DNA of 37,608 bases from a bacterium (lineage in GTDB: Bacteria; Actinomycetota; Acidimicrobiia; Acidimicrobiales; Ilumatobacteraceae). Where the stretch lies: positions 1 to 37,608 of the forward strand of contig JAPOKO010000012.1 of NCBI GenBank assembly GCA_029977615.1. The letters run 5' to 3'. Position 1 is the stretch's first letter, and every line of letters starts with the position of its first letter. Shown here one piece after another: positions 7,850 to 21,103 of the stretch. Under the pieces are notes generated by a model. That model did not search any database. It was not told the DNA's origin and was given only the letters and a program-made list of their open reading frames with translations. A program made the translations under genes and the position numbers.

Positions 7850-8449
7850 GTGGATTTTCGCACCATTTTCAGCTTGTGGTGTATCTCACTTTCCTTTACC
7901 TTCACCATTCCACAGGCTTACCGGGTGGTAAGAAAAAACACGGTGGAAGGCATTTCTGTGCCTTCGCAACTTCAAAATGTCAGCGGATCAATTCTGTGGG
8001 TTGTCTACGGAATAGCGTCTTCCACTCATCTTGTTGTGCTGGCAAACCTGATGACTATTTGTGGCTTCGGAACTGTTGTGTTCATGCAGGTTCGACTTAA
8101 AGCTGTGTCAGCAGTCCGCGCACTTGGTGTTGAGATCTCGGTGGTGTTCGCAGCGCTCATTGCTCTTGCTATTTCACGTGATTTACTTGGCGTGATTGCC
8201 GTAGTAGTAGGCGCAACCGGAATTGTTCCCCAAGTAATTCGCGCTGCAAAAACAAGTCACCTCGTAGGTGTTTCTGTAGTGACCTTCATCATGGTGGTCA
8301 CGATGTCGGCATCTTGGGGAATCTATGGATTGATGATTGATGACTTGTATGTGGCTCTGCCGAATGTTGTCATCGTGCCGAGCGCTCTGTTTATTTCGAT
8401 ACGCGCAATACAGTCACATATGCGTTATGGAAGTTCAACAATTGCGTAA
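7850..8449 (+). CDS. SWEET/PQ-loop family membrane protein with two repeats
   Basis: The 199-residue, very hydrophobic protein contains two copies of a three-helix PQ-loop unit. Copy one has Pro-Gln at 21-22, Trp 50, Tyr-Gly 53-54 and Asn 67. Copy two has Pro-Gln at 127-128, Trp 156, Tyr-Gly 159-160 and Asn 172, an offset of about 106 residues. A linker helix lies between them, so about seven membrane spans are expected. SWEET proteins are facilitative sugar carriers; bacterial SemiSWEETs are normally a single unit of about 90 residues that dimerise. Substrate is unknown, though a galactoside locus starts 1.7 kb downstream. GTG start is supported by a -10 box. The 3' end overlaps the carboxypeptidase gene by 25 bases. 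Confidence 0.8.
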   Translation: MDFRTIFSLWCISLSFTFTIPQAYRVVRKNTVEGISVPSQLQNVSGSILWVVYGIASSTHLVVLANLMTICGFGTVVFMQVRLKAVSAVRALGVEISVVFAALIALAISRDLLGVIAVVVGATGIVPQVIRAAKTSHLVGVSVVTFIMVVTMSASWGIYGLMIDDLYVALPNVVIVPSALFISIRAIQSHMRYGSSTIA

Positions 8450-10095
8450 GCAACTCCAGCACGTTGATGACTGGCTGTAAGTGTTACTCGTTGACCCTTT
8501 TCACCACGAATTAGCCAGGTGTGCAGCACGCGATCAGGCGTTCCATCTGATTTCGCATCGCCGCTCACTCTGAATTTCACACGCCCATCTAGTTGACCCA
8601 GCTTTACTCGTGGCGCGCCTTCAACCAGGGTTGCCCCAGAGATTTCGGCAGTAAGGGGAAGAACGATTTTGTTCTTCTGTGCCCACTCGCTGATTTCTGT
8701 GCCCAACCAACCAGTGTTGGCAATACCAATCTCTACTTTGTAAACGCCACTGCCAAGTGATTCTGCTGTTGCTCGTTTGATTTCAATTCGCGGCGAAGCA
8801 AGTGCCTGGTAGATAGCGAAATGCACATGTGGTGCAACCTCGTCACGAAGTTTTGAAGCAGGTGCATTTGACCAAGTTTTAATTGCGTCGCATCCGCCAA
8901 TTTCAATTTCACCAAGTTGTGGGTGATTAAATTTTTTCCAGGGTGCATAAGCGCCCGGTGCATTCGTGTCAGTCCATTTACAGACAGCAAGTTCTTGCTC
9001 TGGAGTTGGGCCGACATACCAAATGTCGGTTGGCGAGTGCTTTCCTGTTGCATGGAAGATGATGTCCCAAAACTCTGTCGTCCACCCAAACACACCAAGG
9101 TGTTCGTAGGCCCAGTCGTCACCAGCGCCGCTCATGGTGTCGCTCTTGTCCCACGTGAGGTCTTCGTACACCGAATGAACGGGGTAGCCGGTGTGTTGAA
9201 CTCCAACTTTTCCAAGTTCGTTGTACACCCAAAGATCAAATGGTGGCAGCGTTGCATCGGGACGGGTGCTGCTTGGTCGCAACATGAAACCACCCGCAGT
9301 GTGAAATGCGTTGTATCCACACACGTTGGTGCGCGACCGCGCGGCACGTACTAGCGCATCAATCTCGGGCTCAGACATTGGGTGATCTCCGGAACCGAGC
9401 ACGGTGGTTCCCCAACCCGCTGGAAAGTTTCGGTTGAGGTCAAGTCCTGCCGGATCACGTGGCATTGGAATAGTGAAGCCATCAAAGTTCTCAAGAACAC
9501 CTTCATCGAGCAGTCGGTAACGCTGTGTTCCGGGCGCAACACCGAGTGGACCAACAGGAACCATCACGCGGGAGTCATCGTGGTGCTCGACCCACGCACC
9601 ATCAGAATCAGCAATGCGCATGGTGCGAACTGCACCGTCGCCATCAATATCTTCAACGCTCAGTCCAGGCCAACGATGGCCGTCGCGCCATGGCCATGAC
9701 CGAACACTTGAACGGTGATAGCGCGGGCTATCGAGAAGTGCGTCTTCTACGCCGTCAGGGTTGACTCGGGGGACAATGTAGAACGTGCGCGTGCGAAGTG
9801 TTTCGGTGGTGTGGTGATCGCGACCGAATTGGCTGGTGAGATATTCCAGAATGTACAGCGCTGCAACTCCGCCAGTTACTTCAGTTGCGTGAATGTTTGC
9901 GTCAATCCAATGCGCCGGTTTCGTTTCGTGTGATCCAGTTGTTGAATCGGTAACTGTTGCAATCCACAAATCTCGTCCAAGATGAGACTTCCCATATGTC
10001 TCTAACGTCACGAGATGGGGAAAACGTGAAGCCAACTCAGTAAGCCACGTAACCATTTCGTCGTAACGAAGAAAGCGATCAAAGTTGTAAGTCAT
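8425..10095 (-). CDS. M14 family zinc carboxypeptidase
   Basis: The 556-residue protein begins directly with a peptidase M14 domain. Zinc ligands are His69 and Glu72 (ANIHATE), and a third His in YNAFHTAGG. DLNRNFPAGWG is the substrate-binding Asn-Arg segment, and TTEFWD holds the expected catalytic Glu. About 150 C-terminal residues look beta-rich and may form an accessory domain. No signal peptide is visible, so a cytoplasmic role in peptide trimming is likely. The frame also has GTG at 10101, but ATG at 10095 fits the -10 box 6 bases upstream and is preferred. Confidence 0.92.
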   Translation of the reverse strand: MTYNFDRFLRYDEMVTWLTELASRFPHLVTLETYGKSHLGRDLWIATVTDSTTGSHETKPAHWIDANIHATEVTGGVAALYILEYLTSQFGRDHHTTETLRTRTFYIVPRVNPDGVEDALLDSPRYHRSSVRSWPWRDGHRWPGLSVEDIDGDGAVRTMRIADSDGAWVEHHDDSRVMVPVGPLGVAPGTQRYRLLDEGVLENFDGFTIPMPRDPAGLDLNRNFPAGWGTTVLGSGDHPMSEPEIDALVRAARSRTNVCGYNAFHTAGGFMLRPSSTRPDATLPPFDLWVYNELGKVGVQHTGYPVHSVYEDLTWDKSDTMSGAGDDWAYEHLGVFGWTTEFWDIIFHATGKHSPTDIWYVGPTPEQELAVCKWTDTNAPGAYAPWKKFNHPQLGEIEIGGCDAIKTWSNAPASKLRDEVAPHVHFAIYQALASPRIEIKRATAESLGSGVYKVEIGIANTGWLGTEISEWAQKNKIVLPLTAEISGATLVEGAPRVKLGQLDGRVKFRVSGDAKSDGTPDRVLHTWLIRGEKGQRVTLTASHQRAGVAYAIVELP

Positions 10096-10101
10096 ATACA
10101 C

Positions 10102-10107
10102 AGGTTA
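10102..10107 (-). promoter_or_regulatory. -10 box of M14 gene, leaderless layout
   Basis: TAACCT on the minus strand ends 6 bases before ATG 10095 and would lie only 1 base from the alternative GTG. It therefore decides the start. Confidence 0.55.
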
Positions 10108-10117
10108 CGCTGTGCAT

Positions 10118-10124
10118 AGGAGGT
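10118..10124 (+). promoter_or_regulatory. Strong Shine-Dalgarno of hemolysin III gene
   Basis: AGGAGGT stands 6 bases before GTG 10131 and fixes that start over later ATGs. It is the best ribosome site in the window, where most genes lack one. Confidence 0.8.
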
Positions 10125-10130
10125 GCTTTC

Positions 10131-14660
<4,530 letters not shown>

Positions 14661-14661
<1 letters not shown>

Positions 14662-15509
14662 TAGACCACCAAGTTGCGAAGACGCTCAGCGATATCTGCA
14701 GGATCTACTGGATTGAAGTATTCCTCGGTAGACACCTCTGCAGCGGCGATGTATCGCTGGACACCCTTCGCCCTCCAAGGCGAAACAATCTCGATGCTTA
14801 GCCACACATGTTCATAATGAGTTTTCGCGGGAGCTTGTGTAACCCACATCATGTAAGGGAGGGAGGCATCAAATAGCTGGTCCAACGCCACAAATGTTTT
14901 ATGAAGGACTGATGCCAGTTCATCACGTGACTCATCACTCAGCTGACTGAGAAGGGGAACTTGATTATGTGGAGCAATAACTAATGAAACTGGGTGTATG
15001 GCTGCATATTGGGAGTACACATCAAAATGTTCGCCGCTGATGATTAATCGATCTGCTGGTTGGAAATCAGGCCTCCACTGCGTTTGCAAGATTGAGTGCT
15101 GACGTCTCGGCACGTGGTCAAATGCATAAATCTGGCCATGTGGGTGACTGATAGTCGCTCCAACTTCCGCTCCTCGATTTTCGAAAATCAGTACGTAGTC
15201 AACGTCACTTCGTTGCTGCAGTTGTGTAGTTCGCTCTGCCCAAAGATCAACAACTTTTCGAATTCCACTACTTCCTAATGAAGCCATGGTTGCATCGTGT
15301 TGAGATGAATACAACACCACTTCACACGCACCGGTTTCTAGTGCCGGCCATCGATTGGCAAATGATTTCACGTCGTAGGGTTCTGGGGATTCAAGACCGC
15401 CAACACAAAATGGGCATTCAGAAGAAGGCAAATTGGGTCGGTTCTGGCGCGCAGCAACGATGTGAACACGTGCGCCAGAATGTAGATCAAGGCGGTCGTT
15501 ATCGCTCAC
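14661..15509 (-). CDS. galT: Galactose-1-phosphate uridylyltransferase
   Basis: The 282-residue enzyme exchanges UMP between UDP-glucose and galactose-1-phosphate in the Leloir pathway. The active-site motif HPHGQIYAF is intact; its second His is the uridylylated nucleophile. CPFCVGGLESPEPY is the N-terminal metal-binding-type cysteine pair, and WLSIEIVSPWR near the end belongs to the C-terminal half-barrel. It is shorter than the 340-350 residues common in proteobacteria but retains both HIT-like halves. The start is GTG within a GTGA overlap with the alpha-galactosidase stop. GalE, which would regenerate UDP-glucose, is not in the window. Confidence 0.95.
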
Positions 15510-17647
15510 AACATCACCTTATGAATCTGGATAAGAAAACTTGAGGCTGGCAACAACGGTGGACAAACGACACCAATTTCACTCATATGCCGTCCTGTCA
15601 TCGTGATTGATCCGTCATCAATCCACTGTGGAAGTTTTCGGTGCGGCGCATAAGTAGGTGTTCCAAGGTGCAGTGGTTTAATGATAAATATTGCATCTTC
15701 ATCAAATTGATGAAGATGAATTGGATCAATATGACTACTTGAGCCATTGGCGAGCCGAGTAATGGAGATGAGAGATTCAGATTGATTGTGTGCTGAAACA
15801 CCGTGCACCAAAATGTTTGAATCTGGATGATCTTCTCGAAATGTTAAACCAGTGTGTAAAAGAGTGCGCAAAATTTTGTATTGCGCAATGACAGAAGCAA
15901 GTCTGTCTCGTTCGTGATCTGATGCTTCAAGTAAGTTCCATTCAATCCCGAGCCATCCAAAAAAGGCTGTTGAAGCCCGGAATGCAAGCGAGTGACTGCG
16001 TCGAGTGATGTGGCTGACTGGCGATCCAATGTGTGTGCCAAGGACTTCGGGTGGCATCAGTCGTTGAGCCCCTCGCTGAATAAGCATTCGATCGAGAGGA
16101 TCAATGGAGTCACTTGTCCAGAATCGATCAACATAGGGAAGAATTCCAAAGTCAATGCGCCCACCACCTGATGCGCATGATTCAAACTGAACCTGCGGAT
16201 GTGTTTCTTTTAGTCGACCCAGCAATTCGTAGGTTCCAAGAGTCTGAGAATGTGCTGGCGAGGCAATGAGATCTCGATTGTGGTCCCATTTCACGTAGGA
16301 GATGTCATGTGCATCAAGTAGCTGTGAAATGCAATCGAACAGATAATTGCGGACTTCACTTCGTGACATGTCGAGCACGAGCTGGTTTCGTCCCGTGATT
16401 GGTGTGTTTGTCCCACTGTGAAGCACCCAGTCTGGATGCTGGCGATATAAATCGCTTGCTGGGTTAACCATTTCCGGTTCACACCAAATTCCAAACTCCA
16501 TCCCCAATGACTTCACGTGATTAATGAGTGGAGTGAGTCCATTAGGCCAAACGGAAAAGTCAACAGTCCAGTCCCCAAGACCAGCAGTGTCGTTTCTTCT
16601 TCCTGAAAACCAGCCGTCATCAAGAACGAAACGTTCGACACCTACGTGAGCCGCTGAGTCCGCAAGTTTTGTCAGCGTTTCAAAGTTGTGATTGAAGTAC
16701 ACCGCTTCCCAGGTGTTGAGTGTGACTGGCCGCGAAGTGTTTTCATGTTGTAACCGTGACCGTACAAATTGATGAAAGCGTTGAGAAGCTGAGCTAAGTC
16801 CATGCGCAGAGTGCACCGCGTAGATAGTTGGCGCTGAATACGTTTCATTTGGTCGAATAACAAGTTCTCCTGCGGTCAGTTTTTCCCCAACCAGCATGTG
16901 TTTGTGGTGTTCAGTAACTCCGTCAAGTGTGATGTCAAAGTTTCCGCTCCATCCAACATGACATCCCCAGACCTCACCATGCTGTTCGCCGAATTGAGTG
17001 GTTCCTGCAAAAACAACAGGCCATTTCTCGTGAGAGGTACGACCCCTGTTGTTGGAAACCGACAGGGTTGATTGCACCCACGGTGTGCGCTGTTCGCCAA
17101 ATTCCATTCCCCAGCGGCCACCAATGGTGAGGAGTTCTTGTGCTCGTGGTGGGACGGGAAGAGCGAATCGCTGACTGTGCAGCAGGTATGGCATTGATCC
17201 ACGATTAGTAAGTGCACCAGAAATTGTGAGAACGCCACTTGTGTGAATTTCAATGCCGATCTGTAGGTCTAGATCGAGGTCAGCATCCGAAAGTGTGAAA
17301 TTGGCTGATGAAGTTGTGTTGCTGCTTGTTGAAATTACGAAATGAGGAAATGACCCTGAACCATCTGGAAAACATCCCTCAACGCCGGGATTACCGAGCC
17401 ACCCATCGTGGTGCTGAGCGATGATTCCAAGTGGTGGATCAAGATCGACACCACCGCCGAGTTCGGCTCGCGCAAACATATTCTGTTGAAGAGGGCTGTG
17501 TCCAAGGAAACTTCCCCAATACACAATTGCGGGAACATTGCCGCGTGTGCTGATGACAACGCTAAGACGTTCGTCATACAAGTGAAGAAGTTGATCGTTT
17601 GCTGCCACTAATGAATAAGTCTGCCAGTCCAAGCGATAGTGAACCAC
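15506..17647 (-). CDS. Alpha-galactosidase, GH36
   Basis: The 713-residue enzyme removes terminal alpha-galactose from melibiose- or raffinose-type sugars. Domains run from a beta-sandwich N-terminal part (about 1-290) to a TIM barrel (about 300-620) and a small C-terminal beta domain. The nucleophile Asp455 lies in VKWDHNRDL, the acid/base Asp513 in WTSDSIDPLDR, with the family strand FESCASGGGRIDFG between them. RFVLDDGWFSGRRND and FGIWCEPEMVNP are also diagnostic of GH36. There is no signal peptide, so it is cytoplasmic. The start is GTG 17647, overlapping galM by 40 bases; TTG 17632 would shorten the overlap. Confidence 0.95.
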   Translation of the reverse strand: MVHYRLDWQTYSLVAANDQLLHLYDERLSVVISTRGNVPAIVYWGSFLGHSPLQQNMFARAELGGGVDLDPPLGIIAQHHDGWLGNPGVEGCFPDGSGSFPHFVISTSSNTTSSANFTLSDADLDLDLQIGIEIHTSGVLTISGALTNRGSMPYLLHSQRFALPVPPRAQELLTIGGRWGMEFGEQRTPWVQSTLSVSNNRGRTSHEKWPVVFAGTTQFGEQHGEVWGCHVGWSGNFDITLDGVTEHHKHMLVGEKLTAGELVIRPNETYSAPTIYAVHSAHGLSSASQRFHQFVRSRLQHENTSRPVTLNTWEAVYFNHNFETLTKLADSAAHVGVERFVLDDGWFSGRRNDTAGLGDWTVDFSVWPNGLTPLINHVKSLGMEFGIWCEPEMVNPASDLYRQHPDWVLHSGTNTPITGRNQLVLDMSRSEVRNYLFDCISQLLDAHDISYVKWDHNRDLIASPAHSQTLGTYELLGRLKETHPQVQFESCASGGGRIDFGILPYVDRFWTSDSIDPLDRMLIQRGAQRLMPPEVLGTHIGSPVSHITRRSHSLAFRASTAFFGWLGIEWNLLEASDHERDRLASVIAQYKILRTLLHTGLTFREDHPDSNILVHGVSAHNQSESLISITRLANGSSSHIDPIHLHQFDEDAIFIIKPLHLGTPTYAPHRKLPQWIDDGSITMTGRHMSEIGVVCPPLLPASSFLIQIHKVML

Positions 17648-18420
17648 CTCGCCATCGACTCTCCAGGGGCGAGAATGACGGGTGAATCATTGATTTCATT
17701 TGGTGCGCCCGATTGAGGCTCGATGCATGTTGCGTGCTCAGGTAGGTCATACACCAGCCAATGTGAGCAATCGCTGGAAAGAACAAGTTTGACTCCGTTG
17801 ACCGAGAGTGAAAGTGGTGCAAGAGGATTGATAAAGCAGTCATCAACGTTGACAGCATCTGTTCGTTCGCGAATCGTGGTTGCGATTCCATGATCATCGC
17901 GCAACAACATTGATTCAAAAATCAGAGAAGTGTGACTTGGTTTGCGAAAACAAGGGTGCCACCCAACTTGTGCGGGCATTGCCTGATCACCTGCAGTAAC
18001 ACGCAGTTCTAAGCGAAGATGGTCATTTCGCAATTCAATGCGCTGAGAAACAGAACCTCCAAATGGCCATTGTGAACCCAAATTGGCGCTGAGCTCAATT
18101 GATGATTCAGTTGCAGTAACAACGGTCCACGATTGTGTAAAAACTGTTCCATGAGCTGCGTGTGGCGGAAGGGTGAGAGGCAATTGGTGATCAATATTGT
18201 TGAACCGCAAAACACCTGATCTGACACGGCCCGCATATGGAACCATCGGATAGCAACCCCAAGTAAGCGCTGTGACGTCTGGGCCATCAGTGAGTAGAAC
18301 TTCCGCATCGTGGATACGTAACGACGCGAGTCGGCCGCCATGATTTTCATCCACAAGGACAGATGCATTGTCGTTGCTCAGTACGAAAACCACGTTTGGA
18401 TTCTTATCATTTGCTGACAA
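17608..18420 (-). CDS. galM: Aldose 1-epimerase (galactose mutarotase-like)
   Basis: The product (up to 270 residues) converts beta- to alpha-hexoses so that galactokinase can use galactose released by LacZ. Family marks are MVPYAGRVRSG (substrate-binding Arg), AAHGTVF with the catalytic-type His, GWHPCF with the second His, and a late catalytic-type Glu region, CIEPQSGAPNEIN. It is the first gene of the leftward galactose operon. The start is uncertain: TTG 18420 gives the longest frame, GTG 18393 is possible, and neither has a good Shine-Dalgarno or -10 box. Epimerases of this group also act on glucose and other aldoses, so specificity is inferred from the operon. Confidence 0.88.
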   Translation of the reverse strand: MSANDKNPNVVFVLSNDNASVLVDENHGGRLASLRIHDAEVLLTDGPDVTALTWGCYPMVPYAGRVRSGVLRFNNIDHQLPLTLPPHAAHGTVFTQSWTVVTATESSIELSANLGSQWPFGGSVSQRIELRNDHLRLELRVTAGDQAMPAQVGWHPCFRKPSHTSLIFESMLLRDDHGIATTIRERTDAVNVDDCFINPLAPLSLSVNGVKLVLSSDCSHWLVYDLPEHATCIEPQSGAPNEINDSPVILAPGESMARWFTIAWTGRLIH

Positions 18421-18455
18421 CTGAAGAATTTGGCCTCGGGGGAACTAGCCTGTCG

Positions 18456-18472
18456 TGCACAAAGAAAGTGCA
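18456..18472. promoter_or_regulatory. Short inverted repeat between galM and tRNA-Lys
   Basis: TGCAC and GTGCA flank AAAGAAA, upstream of both divergent genes. It is the only operator-like element in front of the galactose operon, and it is short enough to arise by chance. Confidence 0.25.
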
Positions 18473-18477
18473 GTTTC

Positions 18478-18550
<73 letters not shown>

Positions 18551-18635
18551 CTAGTGGTTTTTCGCGAGCAGCGATACCAAGTATCTTATTTAAAGATATA
18601 TTCGGCTGGTGTATCACGGTTCACGATAATGGTGA

Positions 18636-18641
18636 GATACT
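18636..18641 (+). promoter_or_regulatory. Possible extended -10 box before small ORF
   Basis: GATACT with an upstream TG (TGA-GATACT) ends 6 bases before ATG 18648, the same spacing as the other leaderless-type genes here. The first base departs from TAnnnT. Confidence 0.3.
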
Positions 18642-18647
18642 GAGTTC

Positions 18648-18764
18648 ATGTTCATCCCCCTTCTTATTACCGCAAGTGTTTTCACGCTCGCACACCGCCT
18701 GGTTATGACATCGGTTGACTCGTTCAACGGATACGGCGACCAAGGCCCAGACTTTCGTCTCTAA
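18648..18764 (+). CDS. Possible 38-residue small membrane protein
   Basis: A short frame between tRNA-Lys and copA encodes MFIPLLITASVFTLAHRLVM followed by an 18-residue polar tail containing FNGYGDQGPDFRL. The first 20 residues would make one membrane helix, leaving a short soluble tail rich in Gly and Asp. I do not recognise it. Support is limited to the extended -10-like box 6 bases upstream and its place in the largest intergenic space of the window (273 bases). The palindrome before copA begins 13 bases after its stop. It could be a copper-responsive small protein or simply a chance frame. Confidence 0.35.
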   Translation: MFIPLLITASVFTLAHRLVMTSVDSFNGYGDQGPDFRL

Positions 18765-18776
18765 TCCCTAAATTCG

Positions 18777-18797
18777 CCAGATGTCACTGACATCTGG
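18777..18797. promoter_or_regulatory. Perfect palindrome upstream of copA, putative operator
   Basis: Arms CCAGATGTCA and TGACATCTGG (10 bases each) flank one C. It lies 26 bases before the copA start and just upstream of TAAAAT (18803-18808), overlapping the position of a -35 element. That placement suits a metal-responsive repressor. A terminator for the preceding small ORF is less likely because no T tract follows. Confidence 0.6.
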
Positions 18798-18802
18798 GTG
18801 AA

Positions 18803-18808
18803 TAAAAT
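18803..18808 (+). promoter_or_regulatory. Probable -10 box of copA
   Basis: TAAAAT lies 15 bases before GTG 18824 and directly after the palindrome. It would give a leader of about 8 bases without a Shine-Dalgarno. Confidence 0.4.
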
Positions 18809-18823
18809 GCGAGACTGTACTCG

Positions 18824-21103
18824 GTGAGCACAGACGAGTCCGTAGTCAATCAGCTGGATCTTTCGATCACTGGCATGTCGTGCAATGCATGTGCGATGTC
18901 GATCGAAAAGGGACTGAACGCGCTTCCCGGCGTGGAAGCAACAGTGAACTTCGCAACTGAATCTGCCCGAGTGGCATTTGATTCAACTTCTGCGGATGTA
19001 GCGACGTTTATTTCAACGATCGAAGGACTTGGTTATGGCGCGCGAACGCTTGCCGAAACCACTCCCGACATGTTGGATGCCGAAGTCCGTGAACGTGTGT
19101 CGATGTTGAAAACTCGATTACTGGTGTCTCTGGTGTTAGCAGTTCCAGTTGCACTGGTGTCCATGTTTATGGCGCTGCAGTTCTCTAATTGGCAGTGGTA
19201 TGCATTGGCGCTTTCCACGCCAGTAGTCACGTGGGGTGCGTGGCCATTCCATCGTGCAGCACTCATGAACGCGAGTCATCGAAACACCACGATGGACACG
19301 TTGATTTCGCTTGGAGTTGTCGCTGCAACTGGATGGTCATTGTGGGCGCTGATCTGGGGTGGCGCTGCGGACCGTCACAACATGGCTGGCATGGCTGGCA
19401 TGTCCGAGTCACCGCATGTGTATTTCGAAGTTGCTGTTTCGGTGACGGTGTTTTTGTTGGCTGGTCGCTATTTCGAGGCGCGCGCAAAAAGACGAGCAGG
19501 CGATGCACTTCGCGCACTTCTTGCACTTGGAGCGCGCAATGCAACGGTGTTACGTGACGGCGAAGAAGTGGTGATTGAGGCTGCTCTTATCAAAGTGGGC
19601 GATTTGATTGTGGTGCGTCCTGGCGAAATTATTGCTGCTGACGGAATTGTGCAAGATGGCGAATCGACGATTGATGCCTCAATGCTCACGGGTGAAAGTG
19701 TTCCTGTTGATGTTGCAAAAGGCAGCAAAGTAACGGGAACGACAGTGAACTTGACGGGCCGGATCATTGTGAAAGCACGTCGAGTAGGTGCAGATTCAAC
19801 ATTTGCGCAAATGACCAAACTCGTGCGCGATGCGCAGTCCACGAAAGCGCCAGTGCAGCGCTTGGCTGACCGGGTGAGCAGCGTGTTCGTGCCGACAGTG
19901 ATTGTCATTTCAGTTCTAACATTTATTGGCTGGTATGTGCTTGGCGACAATGTCAATCGCGTTGCAGATTCATTTACTGCAGCAGTAGCTGTGCTCATCA
20001 TTGCGTGCCCATGCGCGCTTGGTCTTGCAACACCAACCGCATTGATGGTGGGCAGTGGTCGAGCAGCGCAGATGGGAATTGTCATTAAGGGTGTTGACGT
20101 CTTGCAGAGTACCCGTCGTATTGACACCGTGGTATTTGACAAAACGGGAACGGTGACAACTGGAATCATGCAATTGATTGATGTCGTTTGCGCAACAGGC
20201 GTTACGCGCGCAGAGGTGCTGGGGTACGCAGGTGCTTTAGAGCATGCAAGTGAGCACCCAGTTGCGAAAGCAATTGCCAATGCAGCCCGTACCGAATTGG
20301 GCGCTCTTGCAGGCGTTGGTCACTTCGAATCAATTGCAGGCATGGGAACGATTGGTGTTGTTGATGGAAAGCGTGTGATGGTTGGCGGCGAACCTCTGTT
20401 TGAAAAGCAGCTCACCATTGTTTCAAAAGACATGAAAGATGCATTGCACGCGGCACGCAATTCAGGCAACACTGCGGTGCTCGTCGCCTACGACGGTTCT
20501 GCAAAGGGTGTGTGCGTTATTGCTGATCAGCCGAAGCAACACAGCGCAGAAGCAATTGCCGATTTGCGCAAACTTGGGCTCAGGCCTGTATTGCTTACAG
20601 GTGACAATCGGGCAACTGCAGTTGCCGTTGCCGAGCAGGTGGGTATTGACACCGACGAACAACACGTGATTGCAGGTGTGCTTCCCGCTGAAAAAGTGCG
20701 CGTCGTTGCAGACTTGCAGGAGCGGGGGTATGCAGTTGCCATGGTGGGCGACGGTGTGAATGATGCTGCCGCGCTCGCTCAATCTGACGTTGGTATCGCC
20801 ATGGGAACCGGCACTGATGTTGCTATGAATGCAAGCGACCTCACCATTGTGAGCGGCGACTTGCGCCTGGTGGCTGACGCCATTTTGTTATCGCGTGCGA
20901 CCCTGCGAACGATTAGCGCAAATGTGTTCTGGGCGTTCATCTACAACGCCGCCGCTATTCCACTTGCTGCGCTCGGGTACATGAACCCAATGTGGGCGGG
21001 TTTGGCTATGGCATTTTCTAGCGTGTTTGTGGTGAGCAATTCGTTGCGCCTGCGTACTGCAAAACTTACGCCGCACACTGCGTTCGTTCACGCAACTCGA
21101 TGA
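18824..21103 (+). CDS. copA: Copper-exporting P1B-type ATPase
   Basis: The 759-residue inner-membrane pump exports Cu(I) with ATP. One N-terminal heavy-metal domain carries GMSCNACAM (Cys20 and Cys23). Eight membrane helices follow, with a Met/His-rich loop between two of them (NMAGMAGMSESPH). The actuator motif is LTGESVPVD, the membrane metal site is Cys-Pro-Cys at 395-397 (ACPCALGLATP), the phosphorylated Asp439 is in FDKTGTVT, the SEHPVAKA motif binds nucleotide, and GDGVNDAAAL closes the P domain. The CPC site is typical of copper or silver pumps. GTG start after a palindrome and a -10 box suggests metal control. The 3' end overlaps the next gene by 38 bases tail to tail. Confidence 0.96.
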   Translation: MSTDESVVNQLDLSITGMSCNACAMSIEKGLNALPGVEATVNFATESARVAFDSTSADVATFISTIEGLGYGARTLAETTPDMLDAEVRERVSMLKTRLLVSLVLAVPVALVSMFMALQFSNWQWYALALSTPVVTWGAWPFHRAALMNASHRNTTMDTLISLGVVAATGWSLWALIWGGAADRHNMAGMAGMSESPHVYFEVAVSVTVFLLAGRYFEARAKRRAGDALRALLALGARNATVLRDGEEVVIEAALIKVGDLIVVRPGEIIAADGIVQDGESTIDASMLTGESVPVDVAKGSKVTGTTVNLTGRIIVKARRVGADSTFAQMTKLVRDAQSTKAPVQRLADRVSSVFVPTVIVISVLTFIGWYVLGDNVNRVADSFTAAVAVLIIACPCALGLATPTALMVGSGRAAQMGIVIKGVDVLQSTRRIDTVVFDKTGTVTTGIMQLIDVVCATGVTRAEVLGYAGALEHASEHPVAKAIANAARTELGALAGVGHFESIAGMGTIGVVDGKRVMVGGEPLFEKQLTIVSKDMKDALHAARNSGNTAVLVAYDGSAKGVCVIADQPKQHSAEAIADLRKLGLRPVLLTGDNRATAVAVAEQVGIDTDEQHVIAGVLPAEKVRVVADLQERGYAVAMVGDGVNDAAALAQSDVGIAMGTGTDVAMNASDLTIVSGDLRLVADAILLSRATLRTISANVFWAFIYNAAAIPLAALGYMNPMWAGLAMAFSSVFVVSNSLRLRTAKLTPHTAFVHATR

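Noticed and set aside
19468..20280. Long open frame (270 codons) antisense to copA
   Set aside because: It is Thr/Ala/Ser-rich low-complexity translation, lies wholly inside a clear P-type ATPase gene, and has no promoter or ribosome site; it is a codon-bias shadow.
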